A stretch of 35,479 nucleotides of DNA from Bacteroidaceae bacterium (GTDB lineage Bacteria > Bacteroidota > Bacteroidia > Bacteroidales > Bacteroidaceae). The notes under the pieces are model-generated. The model was not told the origin of the DNA and did no database searches. It worked only from the letters and a program-made list of their open reading frames with translations. A program made the position numbers and the translations under genes. The number at the start of each line of letters is the position of its first letter. Within the stretch, counting starts at the first letter, position 1. Location: assembly GCA_024695315.1 (NCBI GenBank), contig JAILIJ010000075.1:1-35479 (forward strand), given 5' to 3'. Shown in pieces: positions 19,339 through 27,451 of the stretch.

Positions 19339-19369
19339 CAAATGTAGTTTTTTTTGTTCTAATATCAAA
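19339..19369 (-). promoter_or_regulatory. frd operon promoter, TTTG-N19-TACATTTG
   Basis: Minus strand: TTTG (CAAA at 19366-19369), 19-nt spacer, TACATTTG (CAAATGTA at 19339-19346). Matches the Bacteroidetes -33/-7 consensus. Confidence 0.75.
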
Positions 19370-19385
19370 ACAAAATATAATAAAA

Positions 19386-19417
19386 TATGCTGAGGAAAGT
19401 GTTATTTCCTCAGCATA
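19386..19417 (-). terminator. Intrinsic terminator overlapping the 3' end of the 64-aa ORF
   Basis: TATGCTGAGGAAA-gtgtta... i.e. 13-bp perfect arms 19386-19398 and 19405-19417, 6-nt loop; T-rich tract follows on the minus strand. Confidence 0.85.
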
Positions 19418-19596
19418 CTTGTAAACTTATCTGTCAATTGTTTTCTCTGCTCGTCAGTTATTGTAGAAAAATCCTCGTCCAAAATTGTTGCGAAAGCTTG
19501 TTCTGCCTTTGCTCTCATCTGTGCCTTTCCGGCTCTAAGTCCTGATGACAATTCTGTTTTTGGCAATAACTGTCTATTGAAATTTCCGTCTGACAT
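19402..19596 (-). CDS. Small hypothetical protein, 64 aa
   Basis: MSDGNFNRQLLPKTELSSGLRAGKAQMRAKAEQAFATILDEDFSTITDEQRKQLTDKFTSMLRK; charged and helical in composition; dedicated terminator. Confidence 0.75.
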   Translation of the reverse strand: MSDGNFNRQLLPKTELSSGLRAGKAQMRAKAEQAFATILDEDFSTITDEQRKQLTDKFTSMLRK

Positions 19597-19650
19597 TTAA
19601 CAATACAATTTTTGTGTTTTTATTTGTTGTCTGTCAAAATACTATTGTGT

Positions 19651-20472
19651 TTAGAACATGTTGAATCCTATACGGAAATTGATTACAGGATAAATCTGTA
19701 TATTAGTGAACGTTTTTAGGAGTCCACCATTGCTACCACTTGTATCCTGCTTTGGAAGTTCGTAAGAATATTCTGTATTGTTGCCATCTTCATCATAGAT
19801 GGTTGGTGTAGTGTACACCTTAGGCTGTCCCCAAAACATTACTCCAGCTTCAACCATCCAGTCGAAACTCTTGTCAGATACTGCTTTTCCCCATCCGAGA
19901 CCTACGTATGGCTTGAGTTTGCTTGTCTCAATCCATCCGTCAATTTTTCCGTCAACATTTGGAAGAAGAACATAGTTTCCGAGCTGAGGACCCCAAAGTT
20001 CATCTGCTCTACTGCTATATGGGTTGCTATTTGCACTTACATTATGGAGCCATACTTGTTTGAGCATGTCTTCATTACCAACATTTTCCAAATCGAAAGT
20101 CTTACCTCCATTGATATAAGCACCTAAAGTCAGGTGAAGAGGTAACTCCTGAGAGAAATAGAAATCAAAGAGGATTTTAGCATTAAAGAAGTTTGCTGTT
20201 CCTTTGATATCTGTCTCGTTGTTATGAAGAGGGTCAACGCTTTCTTTATTGTATTTAAGAGTAGTTGTCAAAGATACAGGAGGCATGTAAGTAGCTCCGG
20301 CTCTTACTTGTACATAATTACCTATTGGCATGCCAAGTTCAAGACCTACACCAGGTGTACCTGCTGTTATACCTAAAGCCATGTGATTAAACATGTTTGT
20401 GTCATCCTCCTGAGCCTGAACAGCTGTTGTTGAAAGGAAGAGCGCAGCAATTAACGTAGATAATACTCTCAT
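19651..20472 (-). CDS. Secreted or outer-membrane hypothetical protein (beta-barrel-like)
   Basis: 273 aa; signal peptide MRVLSTLIAALFLSTTAVQAQ; alternating patterns (VQVRAGATYMPPVSLTTTLKYN, FYFSQELPLHLTLGAYINGGKTF); C-terminal aromatic residue (NFRIGFNMF). Confidence 0.75.
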   Translation of the reverse strand: MRVLSTLIAALFLSTTAVQAQEDDTNMFNHMALGITAGTPGVGLELGMPIGNYVQVRAGATYMPPVSLTTTLKYNKESVDPLHNNETDIKGTANFFNAKILFDFYFSQELPLHLTLGAYINGGKTFDLENVGNEDMLKQVWLHNVSANSNPYSSRADELWGPQLGNYVLLPNVDGKIDGWIETSKLKPYVGLGWGKAVSDKSFDWMVEAGVMFWGQPKVYTTPTIYDEDGNNTEYSYELPKQDTSGSNGGLLKTFTNIQIYPVINFRIGFNMF

Positions 20473-20649
20473 TTTTGTTATACCTATTTTTTTTGTTTAT
20501 AATCCAGTCCGGATATTGAATAAAAGTAAAATGTTGAATCAAAATAGTTTGCAAAAATATATCTTTTTTTTATAATATTCACAATTATAAATTGTTTTTT
20601 ATGGTTTTGCCGAAAATATCTCTTAATTTTGTCATAAAAATACCGGAAA

Positions 20650-21609
20650 TTGCAAATGACAAATGACGAAAAATATATTAGTCGATGTATTCAGTTGGCT
20701 AAAAATGGCTGGATGAATTCCCAGCCAAATCCAATGGTAGGGGCTGTTATTGTATATAATGATACGATTATTGGTGAGGGCTATCATGTCAGATGTGGCG
20801 AAGGACATGCGGAGGTTAATGCTTGTGCTTCTGTTTTGCCTGAAAATGAGCACTTATTGAAGGACTCAACTATATATGTGAGTCTTGAACCATGTAGTCA
20901 TTATGGTAAGACACCACCTTGTGCAGAATTGCTCGTTTCTAAAGGATTCAAGAGATGTGTTGTAGGCTGTATGGATCCTTTTGCTAAGGTGCAGGGTAGG
21001 GGAATAAAACGTCTTCGTGACGCTGGAATGGAAGTGACTGTTGGGGTGCTCGAGGAAGAGTGTAAGGCTCTTAATACACGTTTTATGACTTTCCATGGTA
21101 AACAAAGACCGCTCATTACCTTGAAGTGGGCACAGAGTGCCGATGGATTTATTGATGGACATATTTCCACCCCTTATACACAGATGGTTTGCCATAAACG
21201 TCGCGCTGAGCATCAAGCAATTCTCGTTGGGCATAGTACCTGGACTATTGATAATCCTGGACTTGATGTTCGTTCATGGGTAGGTAAGAATCCTAAGATA
21301 TATGTTGCAGGTAATCATTTTACCGATAAGGAATGTATAGAAATAGAATCACGTGGCGGAAAGATTCTTGGGGGAGATGTGAACGATTTTCTTCATACAT
21401 TATACGAAGATGGAGTTCAGACTTTACTTGTTGAGGGGGGGGCTAAACTTCTCCAGTCTTTTATTGATAGTGGACTTTGGGATTCTGCTTATATTGAGAC
21501 TGGTAGTGCACCAATACATGGAAATGTTAAGGCTCCAAATCTTTATAATGCTACACTAAAAGAAAGACAATATTATATGGGTCGTATAATAGAGAAATAT
21601 GTTCTTTGA
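20650..21609 (+). CDS. ribD: Bifunctional riboflavin biosynthesis deaminase/reductase RibD (start could be Met at 20656)
   Basis: 319 aa; GEGYHVRCGEGHAEVNA, YVSLEPCSHYGKTPPCAELL, ITLKWAQSADGFIDG, LLVEGGAKLLQSFID. Confidence 0.95.
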   Translation: MQMTNDEKYISRCIQLAKNGWMNSQPNPMVGAVIVYNDTIIGEGYHVRCGEGHAEVNACASVLPENEHLLKDSTIYVSLEPCSHYGKTPPCAELLVSKGFKRCVVGCMDPFAKVQGRGIKRLRDAGMEVTVGVLEEECKALNTRFMTFHGKQRPLITLKWAQSADGFIDGHISTPYTQMVCHKRRAEHQAILVGHSTWTIDNPGLDVRSWVGKNPKIYVAGNHFTDKECIEIESRGGKILGGDVNDFLHTLYEDGVQTLLVEGGAKLLQSFIDSGLWDSAYIETGSAPIHGNVKAPNLYNATLKERQYYMGRIIEKYVL

Positions 21610-21720
21610 GGGTACGAGTACTCATGCTTTTTTCTTGAAGAATAACAATTTCGACTACAGAAAAATAAACAATCTTTTATAGTACAATTTTACTACTTAC
21701 GAAGTTTGACTTAATAAATG

Positions 21721-21755
21721 AAAAGAACCTATCTAATAGAAAGATAGGTTCTTTT
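21721..21755. terminator. Bidirectional terminator between ribD and the Lrp-family regulator
   Basis: AAAAGAACCTATCT-aatagaa-AGATAGGTTCTTTT: 14-bp perfect stem with flanking A/T tracts between convergent genes. Confidence 0.9.
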
Positions 21756-21772
21756 ATTATATTTATATGAAA

Positions 21773-22297
21773 TTAGTCTATTTCGTCGTCAAGTACGACC
21801 TCAGTCTTAGCCTTAGGAGAAACATTTTCCTCTTGTTCAATAACGTTGATAGGTACTTGCTTTTTAATACTCTGATCGAGAGATATTAACGTTTCAGTAG
21901 AGTCGACACCATGAATGCCTTGAATTTTTCTGTTTAGAAGATCCATAAGTTGTTCATTGTCGCGAGCATAAAGCTTAACGAGCATAGAGTAAGGGCCCGT
22001 AGTGTAGTGGCACTCAACGATTTCAGGAATCTTCTTTAGTTCTTCAACAACTTGAGCATACATAGAACCCTTTTCGAGTTTTATACCCACATAAGTACAT
22101 GTTTTGTATCCGAGGCTCTTAGGATTAACATGATATCCAGAACCTACAATTACATTCATATCGATAAGTCTCTGCACGCGCTGATGGATAGCTGCACGAG
22201 ATACACCACAAACAGCTGCGACGTCCTTGAAAGGAATACGTGCATTGCAGGAAATAATTTCCATTATCTGCTTATCGAGTTTATCAATTTTTTCCAT
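21773..22297 (-). CDS. Lrp/AsnC-family transcriptional regulator
   Basis: 174 aa; DKLDKQIMEIISCNARIPFKDVAAVCGVSRAAIHQRVQRLIDMNVIVGSGYHVNPKSLGY, followed by a RAM-type domain. Confidence 0.94.
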   Translation of the reverse strand: MEKIDKLDKQIMEIISCNARIPFKDVAAVCGVSRAAIHQRVQRLIDMNVIVGSGYHVNPKSLGYKTCTYVGIKLEKGSMYAQVVEELKKIPEIVECHYTTGPYSMLVKLYARDNEQLMDLLNRKIQGIHGVDSTETLISLDQSIKKQVPINVIEQEENVSPKAKTEVVLDDEID

Positions 22298-22327
22298 TTC
22301 TGTATTGTTAGATTGTCATTTTGTAAA

Positions 22328-22358
22328 CAAAAATAGCTATTTCTTTTCAAATAACAAA
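22328..22358 (-). promoter_or_regulatory. Promoter of the Lrp-family gene, TTTG-N19-TATTTTTG
   Basis: CAAAAATA at 22328-22335 and CAAA at 22355-22358 on the plus strand, spacing exactly 19 nt, 30 nt upstream of the start. Confidence 0.7.
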
Positions 22359-22420
22359 CCAAAAAGTCGAAAAAAAATAATAATTTGTATTTTTTTGAGG
22401 AAAAGGATAATTATAATCAA

Positions 22421-22450
22421 AAAAAGGATAGGCTTCTGCCTATCCTTTTT
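22421..22450 (-). terminator. Intrinsic terminator of the 364-aa FKBP gene
   Basis: AAAAAGGATAGGC-ttct-GCCTATCCTTTTT: 13-bp perfect stem, tetraloop. Confidence 0.88.
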
Positions 22451-22476
22451 ATATGTATTGTAAAGTGTGGTTTACA

Positions 22477-23571
22477 TTATTTCTTTTTAGATTTTGCATT
22501 ATCCTTATTTGAGCCTTCGTTTCTTTTTGCAGCCACTTCATTTGCTGTCACATTTTCAAGAAGTTCAACTGTGAAGACAAGTGCTGAGTAAGGCTTGATG
22601 TCCTTACCTTGTTCGCGATCTCCGTATGCCAACTGGTAAGGTATGTAGAGTTCCCATCTACTTCCTACAGGCATAAGCATAAGTGCTTCTGTCCATCCCT
22701 TTATAACCTGGTTTGCCTGGAATATTGCTGGTTCCTTGCGCTTGTATGAAGAGTCAAATACTGTACCGTCGATAAGACGTCCTTCGTAATTAACTTTCAC
22801 TTTGTCTGCGCGCTTTGCTTTTTCTGAGTTCTTGTCACCTTCTAAAAGAACCTTGTATTGGAGTCCGCTTGGAAGAGTTACCACGCCTTCCTTCTTTTTG
22901 TTCTCCTCAAGGAATTTCTCTCCGGCCCTACGGTTATCTCCGTACATAGCCTCCATGTTTTCTTCCTGGCGCTTTTTTCCCTTTTCCTGGAGTTCCCTTC
23001 CAGCTTCATCAGCTGAGATAGAGTTCTGGCCAAGAAGTCCCTGCATAAGTGCTGTAGCTACGATTTTGATGTCGATTTTTTTCTCAGGTGTAGCTGCGAA
23101 CCATTCTTTTGATAGGTTGTTAGTCATCATTTCTACTTGACCACCAAGGCTATAACCTGCAGCGTATGCGTGATTCTCTTTGTCATTAGGATCTACAGAT
23201 GTACGATATAGAACTCCTTCGACAAATTTGTTTATGTGTGTTGTGTCTACATTTAGCTGACCGGTAACGTATTGCTTGAGTCCTCTTGACTGTGCAACAC
23301 CAAAGATGTATGCTATGGAGTCGTCTGCATTATTGAGCGCTGGGGTTCCCAAACTTATTCCGTTTGTTGGCTTACCAGCTTTCTGAGCTTCGATAAATGC
23401 TTTGAGATCTGCTGCCTGTTTTGCCTTGAACTCCTTTAGTTCCTGTGCTTTTTGTGCTTTAGCGGCTTTTGCTGCGGCTTTTGCTGCAGCAATGCTGTCC
23501 TTTACTGACATCTGTGCATTTGCTGCAAGAGATGAAAGAGCAATAAGTGAGAAAAATAAAATTTTTTTCAT
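22477..23571 (-). CDS. FKBP-type peptidyl-prolyl cis-trans isomerase, exported, with Ala/Lys/Glu-rich N-terminal helix
   Basis: 364 aa; signal peptide; GLQYKVLLEGDKNSEKAKRADKVKVNYEGRLIDGTVFDSSYKRKEPAIFQANQVIKGWTEALMLMPVGSRWELYIPYQLAYG. Confidence 0.93.
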   Translation of the reverse strand: MKKILFFSLIALSSLAANAQMSVKDSIAAAKAAAKAAKAQKAQELKEFKAKQAADLKAFIEAQKAGKPTNGISLGTPALNNADDSIAYIFGVAQSRGLKQYVTGQLNVDTTHINKFVEGVLYRTSVDPNDKENHAYAAGYSLGGQVEMMTNNLSKEWFAATPEKKIDIKIVATALMQGLLGQNSISADEAGRELQEKGKKRQEENMEAMYGDNRRAGEKFLEENKKKEGVVTLPSGLQYKVLLEGDKNSEKAKRADKVKVNYEGRLIDGTVFDSSYKRKEPAIFQANQVIKGWTEALMLMPVGSRWELYIPYQLAYGDREQGKDIKPYSALVFTVELLENVTANEVAAKRNEGSNKDNAKSKKK

Positions 23572-23600
23572 GATAGATATTGTTGCTATTTTAACTTACA

Positions 23601-23635
23601 AATCCGAAATCCAAAAAACATTTGGATTTCGGATT
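23601..23635. terminator. Intrinsic terminator of the 295-aa FKBP gene
   Basis: AATCCGAAATCCAAA-aaaca-TTTGGATTTCGGATT: 15-bp perfect stem between the two FKBP genes. Confidence 0.85.
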
Positions 23636-23661
23636 CTGTAAATTTTCGTTTTATACCTTAA

Positions 23662-24549
23662 TTATTTAAGAGTCTCGATAGTGAAGATAAGAGTTGAGAA
23701 AGGCTTAATCTTACCCATGTTCTGAGTTCCGTATGCCTGATCGTAAGGGATAGTAACTTCCCACTTAGATCCTGCTGGCATAATTCTGAGAACCTCAACC
23801 CATCCTGGAATTACTCGTGGCATTCTCATATTAACCTCGAATGGTTCTTCGCGCTTATTAGAAGAATCGAATACTGTACCATCGATGAGCTTACCTTCAT
23901 AGTTTACCTTAACAATAGAAGTGTCTGTTGGAGTTGCTCCGTCACCCTCTACGAGGACTTTGTACTGAACTCCGTTTGGAAGTACCTTAACGCCTTCCTT
24001 CTTCTGGTTCTCTGCGAGGTACTTCTCACCTGCAGCTTTGTTGTCGCCGAATTGCTTAACCAAGTTAGCCTCCTTAATTGGCTCGAGCTTCTGCTGGAAG
24101 AGCATCATAGCTGAGTCTGTAGAAATATTAGCTGTACCATTGAGACCTTCAATCATACCAGCGAGAAGGTTATTTACGTTTACTGACTTTGTTGAGTCGC
24201 CAGCGTAAATCTCGTTAGAGAGGCCATTAGCCATCTGCTGAACCTGCTTACCAATCTCAAGTCCCTTCATATATGCGTCCTTTCTTGGGTCAGCCTCGTT
24301 GATGGCACCTTCTTTCATACCCTTGATGAACTCATCAATATATGCTGTATCAACTCCAAGCTGCATTGTCATATACTGCTTGAGGCCTTGAGCCTGAGCG
24401 ATACCAAGGTGATATACCAATGAATCTACATCTTCTTTAAGGTCTGCTTTTACACTTTTGTTGCAGCCTGTGAATGTCATGGCAGTTACTGCTACAGCTG
24501 CCAACATCATAATTTTTCTCATTTGGTTTATTTCGTTTAAGTTAATCAC
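23662..24549 (-). CDS. FKBP-type peptidyl-prolyl cis-trans isomerase, lipoprotein (Mip-like)
   Basis: 295 aa; lipobox MTFTGC; GVQYKVLVEGDGATPTDTSIVKVNYEGKLIDGTVFDSSNKREEPFEVNMRMPRVIPGWVEVLRIMPAGSKWEVTIPYDQAYG. Start may be the internal Met at codon 11. Confidence 0.92.
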   Translation of the reverse strand: MINLNEINQMRKIMMLAAVAVTAMTFTGCNKSVKADLKEDVDSLVYHLGIAQAQGLKQYMTMQLGVDTAYIDEFIKGMKEGAINEADPRKDAYMKGLEIGKQVQQMANGLSNEIYAGDSTKSVNVNNLLAGMIEGLNGTANISTDSAMMLFQQKLEPIKEANLVKQFGDNKAAGEKYLAENQKKEGVKVLPNGVQYKVLVEGDGATPTDTSIVKVNYEGKLIDGTVFDSSNKREEPFEVNMRMPRVIPGWVEVLRIMPAGSKWEVTIPYDQAYGTQNMGKIKPFSTLIFTIETLK

Positions 24550-24826
24550 GTTTTTAGTACAAAACGATGCAAAGTTACACTTTTATTTTTTAGAATATGG
24601 ATAAATATGAAAAAATAAATGCTAAAAAAGATTAAATGTGTTTTTAAAGGCCATTTTATTGACTGTGTGTCTATTCTAATAAGTTGCCCTTTTATACTTT
24701 ATTTTTATAATTTTATGGGTATTTTTTGTAATACTAGTTTTAAATTGTTACTTGTGATTTTTTGCGAAAAATGGTATAATGGCGTTTATATTGCGTTAAA
24801 TAAACTTAAATAATAAGGCATTTGCT

Positions 24827-24937
24827 ATGTGGAATTTGCAATTTTTATGGTTGGCTATTATATTTGTAATACATCTGACGATTGCTCGTATATTACCTGT
24901 TTTTATGGGGGATGAGATGAAAATTTTCGAGGAATGA
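24827..24937 (+). CDS. Possible 36-aa single-pass membrane peptide (speculative)
   Basis: MWNLQFLWLAIIFVIHLTIARILPVFMGDEMKIFEE*; AAGG 8 nt upstream of ATG; hydrophobic stretch with charged C-terminus. Confidence 0.25.
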   Translation: MWNLQFLWLAIIFVIHLTIARILPVFMGDEMKIFEE

Positions 24938-24973
24938 AAATGATGTTTATCATCTATAAAAATCGAGTGAGTT

Positions 24974-25017
24974 ACGAACGATTTACGAAGGTAATACGAA
25001 GGGTTGTCGAAGGAGGT
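24974..25017 (+). repeat. 44-nt intergenic element, copy B: ACGAACGATTT-ACGAAGGTAAT-ACGAAGGGTTG-TCGAAGGAGGT
   Basis: Direct reading; gap-free alignment with copy A (minus strand 11080-11037), identical ACGAA/CGAAGG cores in the same 11-nt register. Confidence 0.85.
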
Positions 25018-25040
25018 GGGGTAAGAAATTACGCCAAATT

Positions 25041-25095
25041 GGTTACAAGTTTTTTACGGGTGTTTTTTATTTATGATAAGTAATAAATTGTAACC
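25041..25095. repeat. Inverted repeat GGTTACAA ... TTGTAACC
   Basis: 8-bp perfect arms at 25041-25048 and 25088-25095, 39-nt spacer, just 3' of copy B. Confidence 0.4.
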
Positions 25096-25141
25096 GTCTT
25101 TTTTCTTTTTCAAAAAATAAGTTTGATGGCCTATCTAAAAT

Positions 25142-26275
25142 CTACTTTTGTAGTTTGATTCTATTTCCGCCCACGGTTTCTATAATCCCTTTTGATTCCA
25201 AATCAAAAATTGTGGAACTAACAATATTGTATGGTAGTCCAGTTTCGGAAACTATACTATTTACGTATTTGTAGTCTTCGCTTTTTAGACAATCGACGAT
25301 AATTTGTTCTTCGTTGGATAGTGGGGTGCTTTCACATCCTGTAGTATCCTCAAATAGTTCAAGTTGAGTGGCTACTTTCTTCTTTTCTTTGACTTCCCAT
25401 CCCATTATGTTCACTAGGTCTTGAGCGCTTTCAATAAGAGCGGCCTTATTCTCCCTAATTAGTTTGTTGCAGCCTTTACTATGTTCGTCGAAAATACGTC
25501 CTGGAAAAGCAAACACGTCGCGATTATAGTCGTTGGCGAGTTCGGCAGTTATGAGTGACCCACCTTTTTCGGCACTTTCTACAACGACGCATGCGTCGCA
25601 CATGCCGGCTACTATACGGTTGCGGCGAACGAAATTGCCTTTATCTATAATTGTGTTGGATATATATTCTGTTAGAAGTCCTCCGCGTTCTGTCATTTCT
25701 ATAGCTGTGGAACGATGGGCATGAGGATAGATTTTCTCAAGGCCATGTGCCAATACCCCCACGGTTCCCATGTCATTGGCTAATGCAGCCCTATGAGAAT
25801 GAATGTCTATTCCGTAAGCCAATCCACTAACGATAAGGGCGTCTGGAAAACAATCGTGAAGATCTTTTACAAAGTTCTTACACAGGTCCTTGCCGTATTC
25901 CGTACACCTTCTAGTGCCTACCATGCTGATGATTTTCTTGCTGTTAAGATCTCCCTTACCATAGTAATAAAGAACTAATGGGGCGTCATCACACTCCTTT
26001 AGTCTTTGAGGATAAGCCGAGTCGTTGAAGCAGATGGCTTGGATATTCTTTTTCGTAATGAATTCCATTTCTTCTTCTGCTCTTTTGAGTTCAAAACTCA
26101 CGTCGCTAAGGGCGTCAACGAGTTTTTGCGACGCATCGGGAATAGCGTCGCAAATATTTTTCCTATGTTCAAAAACTGCCGTTGCTGACCCCATTTTGTC
26201 ATATAAGACTCTGGTCGTTGGGATGCCGATGTTTTTGAGTAGTGAGAGTGCTATGGTATAGATTGTTTCTTGCAT
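25142..26275 (-). CDS. dprA: DNA-processing protein DprA
   Basis: 377 aa; YPQRLKECDDAPLVLYYYG, ISMVGTRRCTEYGKDLC, VSGLAYGIDIHSHRAAL, LLTEY, FVRRNRIVAGMCDACVVVESAEKGGSLITAELANDYNRDVFAFPG; C-terminal winged helix. Confidence 0.96.
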   Translation of the reverse strand: MQETIYTIALSLLKNIGIPTTRVLYDKMGSATAVFEHRKNICDAIPDASQKLVDALSDVSFELKRAEEEMEFITKKNIQAICFNDSAYPQRLKECDDAPLVLYYYGKGDLNSKKIISMVGTRRCTEYGKDLCKNFVKDLHDCFPDALIVSGLAYGIDIHSHRAALANDMGTVGVLAHGLEKIYPHAHRSTAIEMTERGGLLTEYISNTIIDKGNFVRRNRIVAGMCDACVVVESAEKGGSLITAELANDYNRDVFAFPGRIFDEHSKGCNKLIRENKAALIESAQDLVNIMGWEVKEKKKVATQLELFEDTTGCESTPLSNEEQIIVDCLKSEDYKYVNSIVSETGLPYNIVSSTIFDLESKGIIETVGGNRIKLQK

Positions 26276-26278
26276 GGT

Positions 26279-26689
26279 TTATTGTGCTTCTAAGAAAGGC
26301 GCGAATTTCTCGTTTAGTTCTTCGCACTCAGAAAGACGGCCTTGAACCAAACATACGCTATCGACTTGTGCACGTATGCAGAGCTTCTCGTCAGGAAGGC
26401 GGTAGATGTCTTGTAAAAAGACATATTTTAGTCCATCTTTCTTGAGACGGATTCTAGTTACATATTCATCTCCGCTTTTGAGGGGAACCTTGAATTGCAT
26501 AGTCAAACGTGCTACTACGGCATCTGTACCTTCGTCATGAAGTTTTGCAAAACTAATATTGTTTGCAAGTAAGAACTCATGACGAGCGTGTTCAAGATAA
26601 TGTTGATAATTTGCATTATTCACAATGCCTTGTAAGTCACATTCGTAGTCGCGTACTTTATCTTTTAATTCGTATACGTAATTTGCCAT
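26279..26689 (-). CDS. Acyl-CoA thioesterase, YbgC/4HBT hot-dog family
   Basis: 136 aa; VRDYECDLQGIVNNANYQHYLEHARHEFLL, catalytic Asp region intact. Starts 3 nt upstream of dprA, so operonic. Confidence 0.9.
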   Translation of the reverse strand: MANYVYELKDKVRDYECDLQGIVNNANYQHYLEHARHEFLLANNISFAKLHDEGTDAVVARLTMQFKVPLKSGDEYVTRIRLKKDGLKYVFLQDIYRLPDEKLCIRAQVDSVCLVQGRLSECEELNEKFAPFLEAQ

Positions 26690-26707
26690 ATTTAGTTAAG
26701 TTTTATG

Positions 26708-26766
26708 CAAAGTTAAGACAAAATGGAGAATAAAGAAGGGAGAATGAAGATTTTTTTCTAACTTTG
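26708..26766. promoter_or_regulatory. Candidate divergent -7 elements: TAACTTTG minus (26708-26715) and TAACTTTG plus (26759-26766)
   Basis: Both match TAnnTTTG and lie upstream of the divergent thioesterase and FKBP genes. -33 elements are unclear. Confidence 0.45.
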
Positions 26767-26818
26767 CACACTAATTTATTATTTAATAGCAAATAATACA
26801 TAAACGAAAAAGAATATA

Positions 26819-27427
26819 ATGGATAAACTTAGTTATGCTCTTGGCCTTGGAATCGGTCAGCAGCTCAAGCAGATGGGACTTAAGGATGCTCTTAAGATTG
26901 AAGATTTCTCACAGTCAATAATGGATGTACTTGCTGATGCACCACTCAAGATGTCACATTCTGAGGGACAGGCTATGCTCAATGATTTCTTCAAAAAGCT
27001 CGAGGATGAGCAGAGAGCTGCAGCCGCTGAGGCTGGAAAGGCTGCTAAGGAGGAAGGCGAAAAGTTCCTCAAGGAGAATGCAAAGAAGGATGGAGTGATT
27101 ACTACTGCAAGCGGACTCCAGTATGAAGTTCTTACAGAAGGAACAGGTAAGAAGCCTAAGGCTACAGACAAGGTACGTTGCCATTATGAGGGACGTCTTA
27201 TCAATGGAACTATTTTCGACTCTTCTTATAAGCGTAATGAGCCAGCTGACTTCGGACTTCAGCAGGTTATTGCTGGTTGGACCGAGGGTGTACAGCTCAT
27301 GGCAGAAGGTGCTAAGTATCGTTTCTATATCCCTTATATGCTCGCTTACGGCGAGGGAGGTGCTGGCGAACTTATCCCACCATTCTCTGCTCTTATCTTC
27401 GATGTTGAGCTTATTAAGGTTTTGTAA
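26819..27427 (+). CDS. Cytoplasmic FKBP-type peptidyl-prolyl cis-trans isomerase (FklB/Mip-like)
   Basis: 202 aa, no signal peptide; MDKLSYALGLGIGQQLKQMGL, VRCHYEGRLINGTIFDSSYKRNEPADFGLQQVIAGWTEGVQLMAEGAKYRFYIPYMLAYGEGGAGELIPPFSALIFDVEL. Confidence 0.95.
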   Translation: MDKLSYALGLGIGQQLKQMGLKDALKIEDFSQSIMDVLADAPLKMSHSEGQAMLNDFFKKLEDEQRAAAAEAGKAAKEEGEKFLKENAKKDGVITTASGLQYEVLTEGTGKKPKATDKVRCHYEGRLINGTIFDSSYKRNEPADFGLQQVIAGWTEGVQLMAEGAKYRFYIPYMLAYGEGGAGELIPPFSALIFDVELIKVL

Positions 27428-27451
27428 TTGAGACGTCTTAATTCTTAGAAT

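Noticed and set aside
24619-24813. 64-aa plus-strand ORF MLKKIKCVFKGHFIDCVSILIS...
   Set aside because: AT-rich sequence yields Phe/Ile/Lys-rich frames by chance; no ribosome-binding site or recognisable feature beyond hydrophobicity.
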